DNA from: Brevundimonas sp.
Lineage (GTDB): Bacteria; Pseudomonadota; Alphaproteobacteria; Caulobacterales; Caulobacteraceae
Length of the DNA stretch: 64,000 nt
Assembly (NCBI RefSeq): GCF_016742135.1
Contig: NZ_JACVCG010000007.1
Span: forward strand, 1-64,000
Direction: 5' to 3'
The notes below the pieces were generated by a model. That model saw nothing but the letters and a program-made list of their open reading frames with translations. It searched no databases and was not told the origin of the DNA. The position numbers were made by a program, and so were the translations under genes. The number at the start of each line of letters is the position of its first letter. Position 1 is the first letter of the stretch. This document shows, piece by piece, positions 52,825 to 61,548 of this stretch.

Positions 52825-53709
52825 ATGCGCGATAGCAAAAAGACGAACATCCTCCTCGCAATGGTCGGCGCTGCCGTCCTCATGGCGAGCTCGCCGGTCC
52901 TGGCTCAGGACACTACGGCTCCCGCCCCGGCCACGGCCGAGGCCACCACGGTGCCGGCTGACGCCGCTGCCGCCCCCGAATCCCCGGAAACCGTTGCCGA
53001 AGCGGTCGGCGGACACGGCGGCGAGTCGCTGACCCCCATCAAGATGTTCATGGACTCGGGCATCGTCGTTAAGGTCGTCATGGTCGGCCTGCTGGTCGCC
53101 TCGATCTTCACGTGGGTCATCCTGATCATCAAGATGATCGAGTTCGGTGGCCTGAACGCCAAGACCAACCGCTTCCTGGAAAACTTCCGCGGTGCCCGTT
53201 CGATCGCGGACATGCGCAAGATCGCGACCTCGGACGAGTTCGACGGTAACCCGCTGGCCGACATGGCCGCCGCGGCCACCGAAGAAGTCGAACTGTCGCG
53301 TCAGGCGGGCCTGTCGGTCACCGGCGAGCACCGCGATTCGGCGATGACCCGCGCCGCCACGGCGGTCTCGGCCGTTCAGTCCGGTCTGGCCAATCGTCTG
53401 TCGGGCGGCCAGCAATTCCTGGCCTCGACCGGTTCGTCCGCTCCGTTCATCGGTCTGTTCGGTACGGTGTACGGGGTTATGAACTCCTTCATCGGTATCG
53501 CCGAGTCGAACACCACCAACCTGGCCGTCGTGGCCCCCGGTATCGCCGAGGCGCTGCTGGCCACGGGTATCGGTCTGTTCGCGGCTATTCCGGCGGTTAT
53601 CTTCTATAACTACTTCAACACCCGCATCGCCGCCTACGGCACGCGCTCGGACGGCTTTGCTGCTGAACTGCTCAACGCCATCTCCCGTCAGCTCGACAAG
53701 GGAGCGTAA
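52825..53709 (+). CDS. exbB: MotA/TolQ/ExbB proton channel protein
   Basis: 294 residues from ATG 52825. A signal peptide (to AQDTT) and an Ala/Pro/Glu-rich periplasmic extension of about 60 residues precede the TolQ/ExbB core with three membrane segments (VVMVGLLVASIFTWVILIIKMI, FIGLFGTVYGVMNSFIGIA and LLATGIGLFAAIPAVIFYNYF). The signal-bearing long form is usual in alphaproteobacteria and xanthomonads. With ExbD it uses the proton gradient to energise TonB. It heads the exbB-exbD-tonB operon. Confidence 0.95.
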   Translation: MRDSKKTNILLAMVGAAVLMASSPVLAQDTTAPAPATAEATTVPADAAAAPESPETVAEAVGGHGGESLTPIKMFMDSGIVVKVVMVGLLVASIFTWVILIIKMIEFGGLNAKTNRFLENFRGARSIADMRKIATSDEFDGNPLADMAAAATEEVELSRQAGLSVTGEHRDSAMTRAATAVSAVQSGLANRLSGGQQFLASTGSSAPFIGLFGTVYGVMNSFIGIAESNTTNLAVVAPGIAEALLATGIGLFAAIPAVIFYNYFNTRIAAYGTRSDGFAAELLNAISRQLDKGA

Positions 53710-53714
53710 GCCTC

Positions 53715-54155
53715 ATGGCCGCGAAACTCTCAGGAGGCGGCGGCGGAAAGTATCACGTCGAGCAGAACAGCGAGATCAACGTTACGCCTTTCGTTGATAT
53801 CATGCTGGTTCTCCTCATCATCTTCATGGTGGCCGCGCCTTTGGCCACCGTGTCGGTGGAGGTGAAACTGCCCACCGCCGCAGCCGAACCGCAGGAGAAC
53901 CCGCCCACCCCGGTGTTCATCTCCATCCAGAGAGATGGGGGTGTCTTCATCGGCGACAACCGGACCACGGTCGGGGAGATTGGTGACAATCTCCGCTTCC
54001 TGATCCGGACGCGTAACCCGGAGGAAGAGCGTATCTTCATTCGTGCTGACCAGACCACGCGCTATGGCGATTTCATGCAGGTTATGAATGCCCTGCAGGA
54101 CAATGGCTTTTACAGCGTCGCCCTGGTCGGCGAAGACAACGCAACCCCTCAGTAA
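53715..54155 (+). CDS. exbD: Biopolymer transporter ExbD/TolR
   Basis: 146 residues. One N-terminal membrane segment (FVDIMLVLLIIFMVAAPLA) with the conserved protonatable Asp in VTPFVDIMLVLLIIFMV is followed by the periplasmic domain with IFIRADQTTRYGDFMQVMNALQDNGFYSVALVGE. It forms the proton channel with ExbB. It starts 5 bases after exbB and 12 bases before tonB. Confidence 0.96.
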   Translation: MAAKLSGGGGGKYHVEQNSEINVTPFVDIMLVLLIIFMVAAPLATVSVEVKLPTAAAEPQENPPTPVFISIQRDGGVFIGDNRTTVGEIGDNLRFLIRTRNPEEERIFIRADQTTRYGDFMQVMNALQDNGFYSVALVGEDNATPQ

Positions 54156-54167
54156 AGGACGGGCGAA

Positions 54168-54887
54168 ATGACCGATACACCCGTTGAATACCATCGCAGT
54201 CGCTATGACGCCCCGAAGAAAAAGGGCTTCATGGGGGTGTCGATCGGGGTCTGGATCGTTGTTCTGATTGTGGTGACCATCCTGTTCGGGGTGTTGCTCT
54301 ACTTCGTCGATAAATCCAGGTTCGAGCTGAAGATTCCGGACTACACGGATAACTCCGTGCAGGTCGATCTGATCGATCCGATCCCGCCGCCGCCTCCGCC
54401 GCCGCCGCCTCCGCCGCCTCCGCCGACGGACCAGCCGCCGCCACCGAAGCTTCAGCCGCGTGAACCTGCGCCCAGTCCGCTGGCCCCGCCGGTCACCCTG
54501 CCGATCCCGCCGGTGCCGAAGGAAGACCGTCAGGAATACACCGGCCCGCCGGTCAATATTCCTGGACCGCCGCCGCCGCCGGCTCCGCCGGCGCCGCCGC
54601 GTCCGCCGGTCGTGACCAACCCGGCCTGGGCCAGCCGTCCGACCCCGGAATTCCCGGATCGGGCCATGTCCCGCGGGATTGAAAGCGGTCGTGTGGAGCT
54701 GAGCTGCGGGGTCAATCCGAACGGTTCGGTGAGCGATTGCCGGATCATTTCGGAGGAGCCCTCCGGAGCCGGCTTCGGCCAGGAAGCGATCCGGTCGACC
54801 CGCCGCGCCCGTCTGACCCCCGGTCAGGTCGATGGTGTGGCCGTCGGTGGCCGGGTGAACTTCACTGTCACCTTCCGTCTCCAATAG
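54168..54887 (+). CDS. tonB: TonB energy transducer
   Basis: 239 residues. A cytoplasmic N-terminus (EYHRSRYDAPKKKG) precedes one membrane segment (SIGVWIVVLIVVTILFGVLLYF) and a long proline-rich spacer with about 15 consecutive prolines and several PPP blocks. The C-terminal TonB domain includes SCGVNPNGSVSDCRIISEEPSGAGFGQEAIRSTRRARLTPG. It spans the periplasm and opens TonB-dependent outer-membrane transporters. A perfect terminator follows. Confidence 0.94.
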   Translation: MTDTPVEYHRSRYDAPKKKGFMGVSIGVWIVVLIVVTILFGVLLYFVDKSRFELKIPDYTDNSVQVDLIDPIPPPPPPPPPPPPPPTDQPPPPKLQPREPAPSPLAPPVTLPIPPVPKEDRQEYTGPPVNIPGPPPPPAPPAPPRPPVVTNPAWASRPTPEFPDRAMSRGIESGRVELSCGVNPNGSVSDCRIISEEPSGAGFGQEAIRSTRRARLTPGQVDGVAVGGRVNFTVTFRLQ

Positions 54888-54911
54888 AGTCGGAACGACG
54901 ACAGAAGACTG

Positions 54912-54944
54912 AAACGCCCCGGGGTTCGCCCCGGGGCGTTTTTC
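54912..54944 (+). terminator. Perfect terminator of the exbB-exbD-tonB operon
   Basis: AAACGCCCCGGGG (54912-54924) and CCCCGGGGCGTTT (54929-54941) form a 13-bp stem with a stable TTCG loop, followed by TTC. Confidence 0.95.
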
Positions 54945-55034
54945 TTTGCCGGGGCCGGATAAGGCCGCCGGATCAAATTTGCGCTCCGCGTGTTCAAGCG
55001 TCACAGCTGTTGGAAACACCCGGGAGACATCCGC

Positions 55035-55802
55035 ATGCCGTTCATCCTGTCCAGGGCCACTCTGGCGAAGTCGTTTGTGGGCCTGGTGGCCGCCTCTGCC
55101 CTCGTCGGAGGCTGCGCCTATAATGAGGCCCTGGGCCGCAGTCAGTTTCTGCTGGTCGACAATGCGGCCCTGACCCAGGCGGCCGATCAGGCGTGGGCCG
55201 ATGCACTGCGCACCCAGCAGGTCTCACGCGACGCCGCCGCCAATGAGCGCATCCGTCGGGTCGGCGATCGCCTGGTGCAGGCAGCGGGTCTGACCAATAT
55301 CCGCTGGGACTATGCGGTGTTCGTGGACACCTCGCCCAATGCCTTCGTCCTGCCGTCGGGCAAGATCGGCGTAACCACCGGACTTCTGGCCCTGGTCCAG
55401 AATGACGACCAGCTGGCGGCCGTGATCGGCCATGAGATCGGCCATGTGGTCGCCCAGCATGCTGCCGAGCGCTATTCCAGCACGGCGGTGACCAGTATCG
55501 GTATCCAGGCCATCCAGGGTGCATCGGGCGACTATGGCCAGGCGGTGGGCGCCCTGGGCGGGCTCGGCGCGCAACTGGGTGTGCTCCTGCCGTTCTCGCG
55601 CCAGCATGAGCTCGAAGCCGACCAACTGGGCGTCGACTATATGGTTCGGGCCGGCTATCGCGCGTCGGAATCCATCGCCTTGTGGCGGCTGATGGCGGCC
55701 CAGCGTCAAACCCAGACGCCCGAGTTCGCTTCGACCCACCCGTCGGACTCGACCCGGATCCAGGCGCTGGAGCGCTACATCCAGTCCAAGGGGTACCGCT
55801 GA
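55035..55802 (+). CDS. M48-family metalloprotease lipoprotein
   Basis: 255 residues from ATG 55035. The signal ends in a lipobox (LVGGC), so it is probably an outer-membrane lipoprotein. The zinc site is in VIGHEIGHVVAQHAAERY (HEIGH), with the third ligand region in ELEADQLGVDYMVRAGY. It resembles LoiP/YcaL-type periplasmic proteases that help quality control of outer-membrane proteins. No TPR domain is present, unlike BepA. Confidence 0.9.
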   Translation: MPFILSRATLAKSFVGLVAASALVGGCAYNEALGRSQFLLVDNAALTQAADQAWADALRTQQVSRDAAANERIRRVGDRLVQAAGLTNIRWDYAVFVDTSPNAFVLPSGKIGVTTGLLALVQNDDQLAAVIGHEIGHVVAQHAAERYSSTAVTSIGIQAIQGASGDYGQAVGALGGLGAQLGVLLPFSRQHELEADQLGVDYMVRAGYRASESIALWRLMAAQRQTQTPEFASTHPSDSTRIQALERYIQSKGYR

Positions 55803-55836
55803 ACCTGAATGAGGACCGGCAAATCGCGCGAGCGGC

Positions 55837-55863
55837 TTGATCCCGGCCCGCGAGGCCGCTAGA
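55837..55863 (+). promoter_or_regulatory. Promoter of tRNA-His
   Basis: TTGATC (55837-55842) and GCTAGA (55858-55863), spacing 15, match the Caulobacter housekeeping promoter and lie just upstream of the tRNA gene. Confidence 0.55.
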
Positions 55864-55883
55864 GGACGCTCCTCGCGACGCGT

Positions 55884-55960
55884 GCCGCCTTAGCTCAGTT
55901 GGTTAGAGCGCCGGTTTGTGGAGCCGGAGGTCCTCAGTTCAAGCCTGAGAGGCGGTACCA
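55884..55960 (+). tRNA. tRNA-His (GTG), alphaproteobacterial type
   Basis: 77 bases with encoded CCA. Anticodon loop TTGTGGA (anticodon GTG), stem CCGGT/GCCGG. The discriminator is A73, position 1-72 is G-U, and no paired G-1/C73 is encoded, the peculiar form known from alphaproteobacteria. Confidence 0.95.
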
Positions 55961-56005
55961 TCGCGAGGGCGGCTTCCCGCCGCAGACCAGGCCGGGAGCG
56001 CTCCC

Positions 56006-56806
56006 ATGCCGATTCCCCAAGCAGAGACCGTCCAGTGGGACCCGGACCGGTACGGCCTGTTCGGGGCCGAGCGTGATCGCGCGGCGCTGGACCTTCTGGT
56101 GCGACTGCCCGGCGATCTGGACCCGCGCGATATCTGGGACCTGGGCTGTGGTGACGGTCACCATGCCAGTCTGTTGAAACGGCGCTATCCGGCGGCCGAG
56201 GTGCACGGGCTGGAGCTGAGCCGCGAGATGTTGGCCGGTGCCAGGGCGCGGGACAAGACGGTTCACTGGCATCAGGGCGACATTGCCGGCTGGTCACCGG
56301 GCCAGCCCGTCGATCTGATTTTCGCCAATGCCTCCTTGCAGTGGGTGGGCCATCATGAAGCGCTGTTTCCGCGGCTGGCCGGCCAGCTGGCCCCGGGGGG
56401 TGTCCTGGCGGTGCAGATGCCGATGGCGTTCGAGACCCGGCATCATACCCTGATGCGGGAGGTGGCGGCGGACGGGCCGTGGGCCCGGGCCCTGCGCCCT
56501 GTGGCAACGATCGCGCCCCTGCTGCCGGGCGAGGTCTATTACGACCGACTGGCCGCGTTCAGCGAGACGGTCGATATCTGGTCGACCACCTATCTCCATG
56601 CCCTGAGCGGTGAGGATGCCGTGTTGGCGTGGATGTCCGGCACGGCGCTGCGACCCTATCTGACGGCTCTGGCCGATATGCCGGAGCTGAAGGCGGGCTA
56701 TCTTGAGAGGCTGGCCGGGGCGCTCAGCCGGACCTTTCCGAGGCGTTCCGACGGCGTGACGCTTTTGCCTTTTCCGCGGCTCTTCCTTCTGGCTCGGGCG
56801 CGGTGA
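56006..56806 (+). CDS. tam: Trans-aconitate 2-methyltransferase
   Basis: 266 residues. SAM-binding motif I is WDLGCGDGHHASLL; other conserved parts are HWHQGDIAGWSPGQPVDLIFANASLQWVGHHEALFPRLAGQLAPGGVLAVQMP and the C-terminal WMSGTALRPYL. Tam methylates trans-aconitate formed by spontaneous isomerisation of cis-aconitate, a TCA-cycle inhibitor. Its 3' end overlaps the convergent patatin gene by 83 bases. Confidence 0.93.
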   Translation: MPIPQAETVQWDPDRYGLFGAERDRAALDLLVRLPGDLDPRDIWDLGCGDGHHASLLKRRYPAAEVHGLELSREMLAGARARDKTVHWHQGDIAGWSPGQPVDLIFANASLQWVGHHEALFPRLAGQLAPGGVLAVQMPMAFETRHHTLMREVAADGPWARALRPVATIAPLLPGEVYYDRLAAFSETVDIWSTTYLHALSGEDAVLAWMSGTALRPYLTALADMPELKAGYLERLAGALSRTFPRRSDGVTLLPFPRLFLLARAR

Positions 56807-58553
56807 CGGTTTCAGCCTCTTCGGCCTTGCGGACGCGGCTGCGGCGCAGGTCGGTGACCGGGCCGTCCAGCTCCTCCAGCGCCTTGCGCGCCGCCTCATA
56901 GCCCGCCCGGACCGGGATGTCGTAGGCCTTCCAGTCGCGGATATCCATGCCCTCGGGCTCGGGCTGGATCAGCAGGTCGGTGGCCTTGCGAGAGGTTTCG
57001 ACGTCGGCGTCGCTGGTCAGGGTGGCGGCCCGCATCAGCAGGGCCACGATGGGCGGCCCCTTCTTCCAGTCCCCCGAGAGGATCCACCGCCACCAGGAGG
57101 GCGGGTTCTGAAGGGTCGCCGGATCCACGCCCCGGGCCTGGGACATATCGACCCCGATCACAGGGCCAGCGTTCATCTGGCGCATGGTCTCGGCGGGGAA
57201 GTTCCGCAGCACGGCACCGTCGACCAGCACCTGGTGGTGCATGACCACGGGTGGCATGACCCCCGGAATGGCGATCGTAGCGCGCATGGCCCGACGCAGC
57301 AGCCCGCGCCTGTGCACCTCGATCCGGCCGGTCGTCAGATTGGTCGAGACGGCGAAGAAGGGCAGGGGCATGTCGGCCATCTCGGTATCGCCATAGGCGT
57401 TGCGCAGCAGACGCGCGACCTTGCCCGCCCGGGTCATGGCGATCATGGGAAAGGTGATGTCCGACAGGGGGTCGCTGGCGACGAAGGCGCGCTTGATCTC
57501 CGCCTCCAGCTCGTCCTGGGACCAGCCGAGAGCGGGGCCGGCGGCGATGATCGCGCCCATGGAAGATCCCCCGAGAAAGTCGAGCGGAACCCGGGCTTCC
57601 CGCAGGGCCCGGATGGCGCCGATGTGGGCATAGGCCCGGGCGCCCCCGCCGGACAGGACGACGCCGACCGCCGTTCCGGTGACGATCCGGGCCATGCGGG
57701 CGGCGTCTTCCGCGCTGCCGTCGGTCGCGTGGAACCAGCGCCCCGGCCTGACCGCATCCAGCCAGACGCCGGTATTGGCGGGGCGGAGCATGCGGGGGTC
57801 CCGCAGAAGGATCAGATCGGTCCGCTGCTGGGCATCCAGAGCGGGATTGCGGGGCAGAGTGGCACCGGGCGGGGCATTCAGCGGATTGCCGACGATGAAC
57901 AGCCGGTCGACCTGACGGGTGCACAGCTGGGCCCAGGCGGGCTCGTCAGCCTCGGCCACATAGAGGACGAAGTCGTGGCTGTCCTCGACCCGGCTGAACC
58001 ATTCGGCGACGGAGCTCAGGGCCGAATGGTCGATGATCAGGCAGGTGAAGCCCTGGGCCTGGATCGAGGCGGCGATCCGTTCGACAAAAGCCCGGATGGG
58101 ACGGGGGCGGGCCGAGATGAAGCCGAACACGCTGGGCTCGCCTCCGCCCAGTGTCTGGTCCCGGGACCGGCGGATCATCAGGCGCGACAGCTCGACCATC
58201 AGGTCCGGCTGGCTGCGGGCCGCCTCGAAGAAGGTTTCGCGCGGCAGGGCCAGGATTTCGGAATCGCGCAGGGCGACGACGCTGGCGGTGTGGGGCGTGC
58301 CGGCCAGCATGGACATTTCGCCGACCGGCTCGCCCGGGCGCACCACGCCGAGGAAGCGCGGAGTCTGGTCGCCGTCGTGGGAGAAGACGCCGAGACGGCC
58401 GGAGCGCAGCAGATAGAGGGTGTCGGCGGGATCCCCCTCGCCAAACAGCTGCTCACCTCCCGTCAGGGCGAACCAGCTGACATGCGTCTTGTCGCCGCCT
58501 GTAAACAGGGTCTGCAGTGCCGCTTCGAGCGTGTCCGTGGGCGCCTTGGCCAT
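56724..58553 (-). CDS. Patatin-like phospholipase with cyclic nucleotide-binding domain
   Basis: 609 residues. An N-terminal cNMP-binding domain (about 20-135: LFGEGDPADTLYLLRSGRLGVF, GEMSMLAGTPHTASVVALRDSEILALPRETF) is followed by a Rossmann-like linker and the patatin domain with GGGGARAYAHIGAIRAL-type oxyanion loop, the nucleophile in GGSSMGAI (GxSxG) and the Asp in DGAVLRNFP. This is the neuropathy target esterase-like (RssA/YchK-related) type, a lysophospholipase-like hydrolase. The C-terminus is basic and rich in Glu/Ala. Transcribed divergently from liuB. Confidence 0.94.
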   Translation of the reverse strand: MAKAPTDTLEAALQTLFTGGDKTHVSWFALTGGEQLFGEGDPADTLYLLRSGRLGVFSHDGDQTPRFLGVVRPGEPVGEMSMLAGTPHTASVVALRDSEILALPRETFFEAARSQPDLMVELSRLMIRRSRDQTLGGGEPSVFGFISARPRPIRAFVERIAASIQAQGFTCLIIDHSALSSVAEWFSRVEDSHDFVLYVAEADEPAWAQLCTRQVDRLFIVGNPLNAPPGATLPRNPALDAQQRTDLILLRDPRMLRPANTGVWLDAVRPGRWFHATDGSAEDAARMARIVTGTAVGVVLSGGGARAYAHIGAIRALREARVPLDFLGGSSMGAIIAAGPALGWSQDELEAEIKRAFVASDPLSDITFPMIAMTRAGKVARLLRNAYGDTEMADMPLPFFAVSTNLTTGRIEVHRRGLLRRAMRATIAIPGVMPPVVMHHQVLVDGAVLRNFPAETMRQMNAGPVIGVDMSQARGVDPATLQNPPSWWRWILSGDWKKGPPIVALLMRAATLTSDADVETSRKATDLLIQPEPEGMDIRDWKAYDIPVRAGYEAARKALEELDGPVTDLRRSRVRKAEEAETVTAPEPEGRAAEKAKASRRRNASERSG

Positions 58554-58649
58554 ATGGCCTTATGGCAGATTCCCGGGGGCGTGGTCATCCGGCCTGTCAG
58601 GAGTTTCGCCCCCTTTGCCGTTCCGGGGAAAGCTGCCTAAAGGGAGGGC

Positions 58650-60242
58650 ATGCCCAAGCTGACCTCTGCCATCGATCCGTCCGCTCCGGCCTTCAAGGCG
58701 CTGGAGAGCACCAACCGCCGCCTGCGCGACGAACTGGTCGAGCGGGTCGCCCTGGCGGCGCGGGGCGGGTCGGACAAGGCGCGCGAGCGGCACGTCAGCC
58801 GTGGCAAGTTGTTGCCACGCGACCGGGTCGAGCGCCTGCTGGATCCCGGCTCGCCCTTCCTTGAGATCGGCCAGCTGGCGGCGTTCGGTATGTATGGGAA
58901 CGAAGCGCCCGGGGCGGGCATGATCTGCGGTATCGGCCGGGTCTCGGGCCGCGAGGTGATGATCGTCGCCAACGACCCGACGGTGAAGGGCGGCGCCTAT
59001 TTCCCGATGACGGTCAAGAAGCACCTGCGCGCGCAGGAGATCGCCGAGCAGAACCGCCTGCCGTGCGTCTATCTGGTCGATTCGGGCGGGGCCAACCTGC
59101 CGCACCAGGCCGAGGTGTTTCCTGACCGCGAGCATTTCGGGCGGATCTTCTTCAATCAGGCGCGGATGAGCGCGCGCGACATCCCCCAGATCGCCTGTGT
59201 CATGGGCAGCTGCACCGCCGGCGGGGCCTATGTGCCGGCCATGTCGGACGAGACGGTCATTGTGCGCAATCAGGGCACCATCTTTCTCGCGGGGCCACCG
59301 CTGGTGAAGGCCGCGACGGGCGAGGTGATCTCGGCCGAGGATCTGGGCGGGGCCGAGACCCATGGCCGCAAGTCGGGCGTGGTCGACCATGTGGCCGAGA
59401 ACGACGAACACGCGCTGGAGATCGTGCGGTCCATCGTCGCCAATCTGAACACGGTCAAGGACGTGCCGCTGGATGTGCGCGAGCCGCGCCCGCCGGCGCT
59501 GGACCCGGAAGAGCTGTACGGCATCATCCCCGACGATGTGCGCGCGCCCTATGATGTGCGCGAGGTCATTGCCCGCACCGTCGACGGCTCGGAGTTCGAT
59601 GAGTTCAAGCGCGACTATGGCACGACGCTGGTGTGCGGCTTTGCGCGCATCTGGGGCTATCCGGTCGCCATTCTGGCCAACAATGGCGTGCTGTTTTCCG
59701 AAAGCGCGCTGAAGGGGGCGCACTTCATCCAGCTGGCCTGCAAGCGCAAGATCCCGCTGGTGTTCCTGCAGAACATCTCGGGCTTCATGGTCGGCGGAAA
59801 GTATGAGGCCGAGGGCATCGCCAAGAACGGCGCCAAGCTGGTGACCGCCGTGGCCAGTGCCGAGGTGCCCAAATTCACCGTCCTGATCGGCGGCAGTTTC
59901 GGGGCCGGCAACTATGGCATGTGCGGCCGGGCCTACAGCCCGCGCTTCCTGTTCACCTGGCCGAACAGCCGGATTTCGGTGATGGGCGGCGAGCAGGCGG
60001 CCAGTGTGCTGGCGACCGTGCACCGCGACGCCGACAGCTGGACCGAGGAGCAGGCCGAGGCCTTCAAGGCGCCGATCCGCCAGAAATATGAGGATGAGGG
60101 CAACCCCTATTACGCCACCGCGCGTTTGTGGGATGACGGCGTCATCGACCCGGTCCAGACCCGCGACGTGCTGGGCCTGGCCATCAGCGCCAGCCTGAAC
60201 GGCCCGATCCCCGACACGCCGTTTGGCGTGTTCCGGATGTAG
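58650..60242 (+). CDS. liuB: Methylcrotonoyl-CoA carboxylase beta subunit
   Basis: 530 residues, carboxyltransferase fold with both crotonase-like halves: [37 protein letters not shown], then [17 protein letters not shown] and the second-half [26 protein letters not shown]. Those two segments are diagnostic for 3-methylcrotonyl-CoA carboxylase beta over propionyl-CoA carboxylase beta. It moves CO2 from biotin on LiuD to 3-methylcrotonyl-CoA in leucine degradation. It is the first gene of the liu operon. Confidence 0.95.
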   Translation: MPKLTSAIDPSAPAFKALESTNRRLRDELVERVALAARGGSDKARERHVSRGKLLPRDRVERLLDPGSPFLEIGQLAAFGMYGNEAPGAGMICGIGRVSGREVMIVANDPTVKGGAYFPMTVKKHLRAQEIAEQNRLPCVYLVDSGGANLPHQAEVFPDREHFGRIFFNQARMSARDIPQIACVMGSCTAGGAYVPAMSDETVIVRNQGTIFLAGPPLVKAATGEVISAEDLGGAETHGRKSGVVDHVAENDEHALEIVRSIVANLNTVKDVPLDVREPRPPALDPEELYGIIPDDVRAPYDVREVIARTVDGSEFDEFKRDYGTTLVCGFARIWGYPVAILANNGVLFSESALKGAHFIQLACKRKIPLVFLQNISGFMVGGKYEAEGIAKNGAKLVTAVASAEVPKFTVLIGGSFGAGNYGMCGRAYSPRFLFTWPNSRISVMGGEQAASVLATVHRDADSWTEEQAEAFKAPIRQKYEDEGNPYYATARLWDDGVIDPVQTRDVLGLAISASLNGPIPDTPFGVFRM

Positions 60243-60245
60243 GCC

Positions 60246-60629
60246 GTGCACCGTTGTCTTCCGATTCTGGGACTGGCTATCGTCGTTTCGTCCTGCGGCA
60301 AGGATGTGTCGCTGCCAAAGACTTTCGAGGGCGCGTGGGATCTGGAGGCTGCCGCCTGCGCTGATCCGGAGAGTCTGAGCGGCCTTCGCGTTACCAGCCG
60401 CAGGCTACAGTTCTTTGAGTCGACGGGTGACCTCATTCGGACGACGAGTTCTGACGGCGGCGTCGTGGAAATCGAACTCGACTGGACTGACGTGAACGTA
60501 ACGGCGCCCGGCGGATTGCCCCTGACCGAAAGAAAGGCGTCCCGTCTCAGCCTTTCAAAGGATCAATCCCGGCTTTCCATCCTTATAGACGACGAGACTT
60601 GGACCTATGTCCGGTGCCCAGGAGAATGA
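60246..60629 (+). CDS. Small lipoprotein-like protein inside the liu operon
   Basis: 127 residues from GTG 60246. It has a short signal with a possible lipobox (VVSSC), then a beta-rich domain starting FEGAWDLEAAACADPESLSGL and ending WTYVRCPG, with two further cysteines. It resembles small periplasmic lipocalin-like proteins, but no family is recognised. GC content is lower than in liuB and liuC on either side, and the gene is not part of usual liu operons. Confidence 0.6.
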   Translation: MHRCLPILGLAIVVSSCGKDVSLPKTFEGAWDLEAAACADPESLSGLRVTSRRLQFFESTGDLIRTTSSDGGVVEIELDWTDVNVTAPGGLPLTERKASRLSLSKDQSRLSILIDDETWTYVRCPGE

Positions 60630-60633
60630 TCTG

Positions 60634-61539
60634 ATGCCCGACAAGACCCCCACCGACGCTGACCTCAACGCCATGGACATCACCGATGCCGAGGCGGCCG
60701 AGATGAACCGCATCGCCCATCCGCTGGTGGCGGGGGCGGATACCGATGCGGTCAGCGATCTCGTAACGATCGAGTCGACCCCGGACGGGGCGGTGTTCAT
60801 CACCCTGAACCGGCCGGACAGGAAGAATGCCTTTGATGCGCGGACCATCGGGGCGCTTTATCAGGCGTTCGAGACCCTGCACGGGGCCGACCATATCCGG
60901 GTGGTGTTCGTGCGCGGGGCGGGCGGGACGTTCAGCGCAGGCGCTGACCTGACCTGGATGGCCGAGGCGGCCGATTGGTCCGAGAGCGACAACCGCGAGG
61001 ACGCGATGGGCCTGGCGAAGATGCTGAAGGCGCTGCACGACGTGCCGGCGCTGACGGTGGCGCTGGTCGAGGGCGCGGCCATGGGCGGCGGCGCCGGCAT
61101 CGTCGCGGCCTGCGACATGGCCGTGGCGGTCAAGGGCACCAAGTTCGCGTTCAGCGAGGTCAAGCTGGGCCTGATCCCGGCGACCATCGCCCCCTATGTG
61201 GTCGAGGCGGTCGGGGCGCGCCGCGCCCGCGCCCTGTTCCTGACCGGCAATGTGTTTGATGCCGACTATGCCGCCCATGTCGGGCTGGTGGATGCGGTGG
61301 TGCCGGATGCCGCCGCGCTGGACGGTTTCATCAGCCATCTGAGCGGGACGCTGACGGCCTGCGCGCCCGGGGCCATGGGCGAGGCCAAGCGGCTGGTCCA
61401 CGACGTGGCGCACCGCAAGGTCGACCATGCCATGATGGAGGACACCGCCCACCGGATCGCCCGCGCCCGGGTGTCGAAAGAAGGCCAGGAGGGCGTGCGC
61501 GCCTTCCTCGACAAGCGCAAGCCGCGCTGGGCGGAGTAG
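60634..61539 (+). CDS. liuC: Methylglutaconyl-CoA hydratase (enoyl-CoA hydratase family)
   Basis: 301 residues from ATG 60634, with CAGGAG about 9 bases upstream; an ATG at 60607 is possible. Crotonase fold: VFITLNRPDRKNAFD, the oxyanion-hole segments GAGGTFSAGADLTWM and EGAAMGGGAGIVAACDMAVA, and FAFSEVKLGLIPATIAPYVVEAVG. Neighbours liuB and liuD point to 3-methylglutaconyl-CoA as substrate. An N-terminal acidic extension of about 45 residues is longer than in most members. Confidence 0.9.
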   Translation: MPDKTPTDADLNAMDITDAEAAEMNRIAHPLVAGADTDAVSDLVTIESTPDGAVFITLNRPDRKNAFDARTIGALYQAFETLHGADHIRVVFVRGAGGTFSAGADLTWMAEAADWSESDNREDAMGLAKMLKALHDVPALTVALVEGAAMGGGAGIVAACDMAVAVKGTKFAFSEVKLGLIPATIAPYVVEAVGARRARALFLTGNVFDADYAAHVGLVDAVVPDAAALDGFISHLSGTLTACAPGAMGEAKRLVHDVAHRKVDHAMMEDTAHRIARARVSKEGQEGVRAFLDKRKPRWAE

Positions 61540-61548
61540 GGCGCGCTG

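Noticed and set aside
52384-53415. 343-codon minus-strand open frame over tRNA-Phe and exbB
   Set aside because: It covers a tRNA gene and lies opposite a clear exbB; composition is that of a shadow frame.
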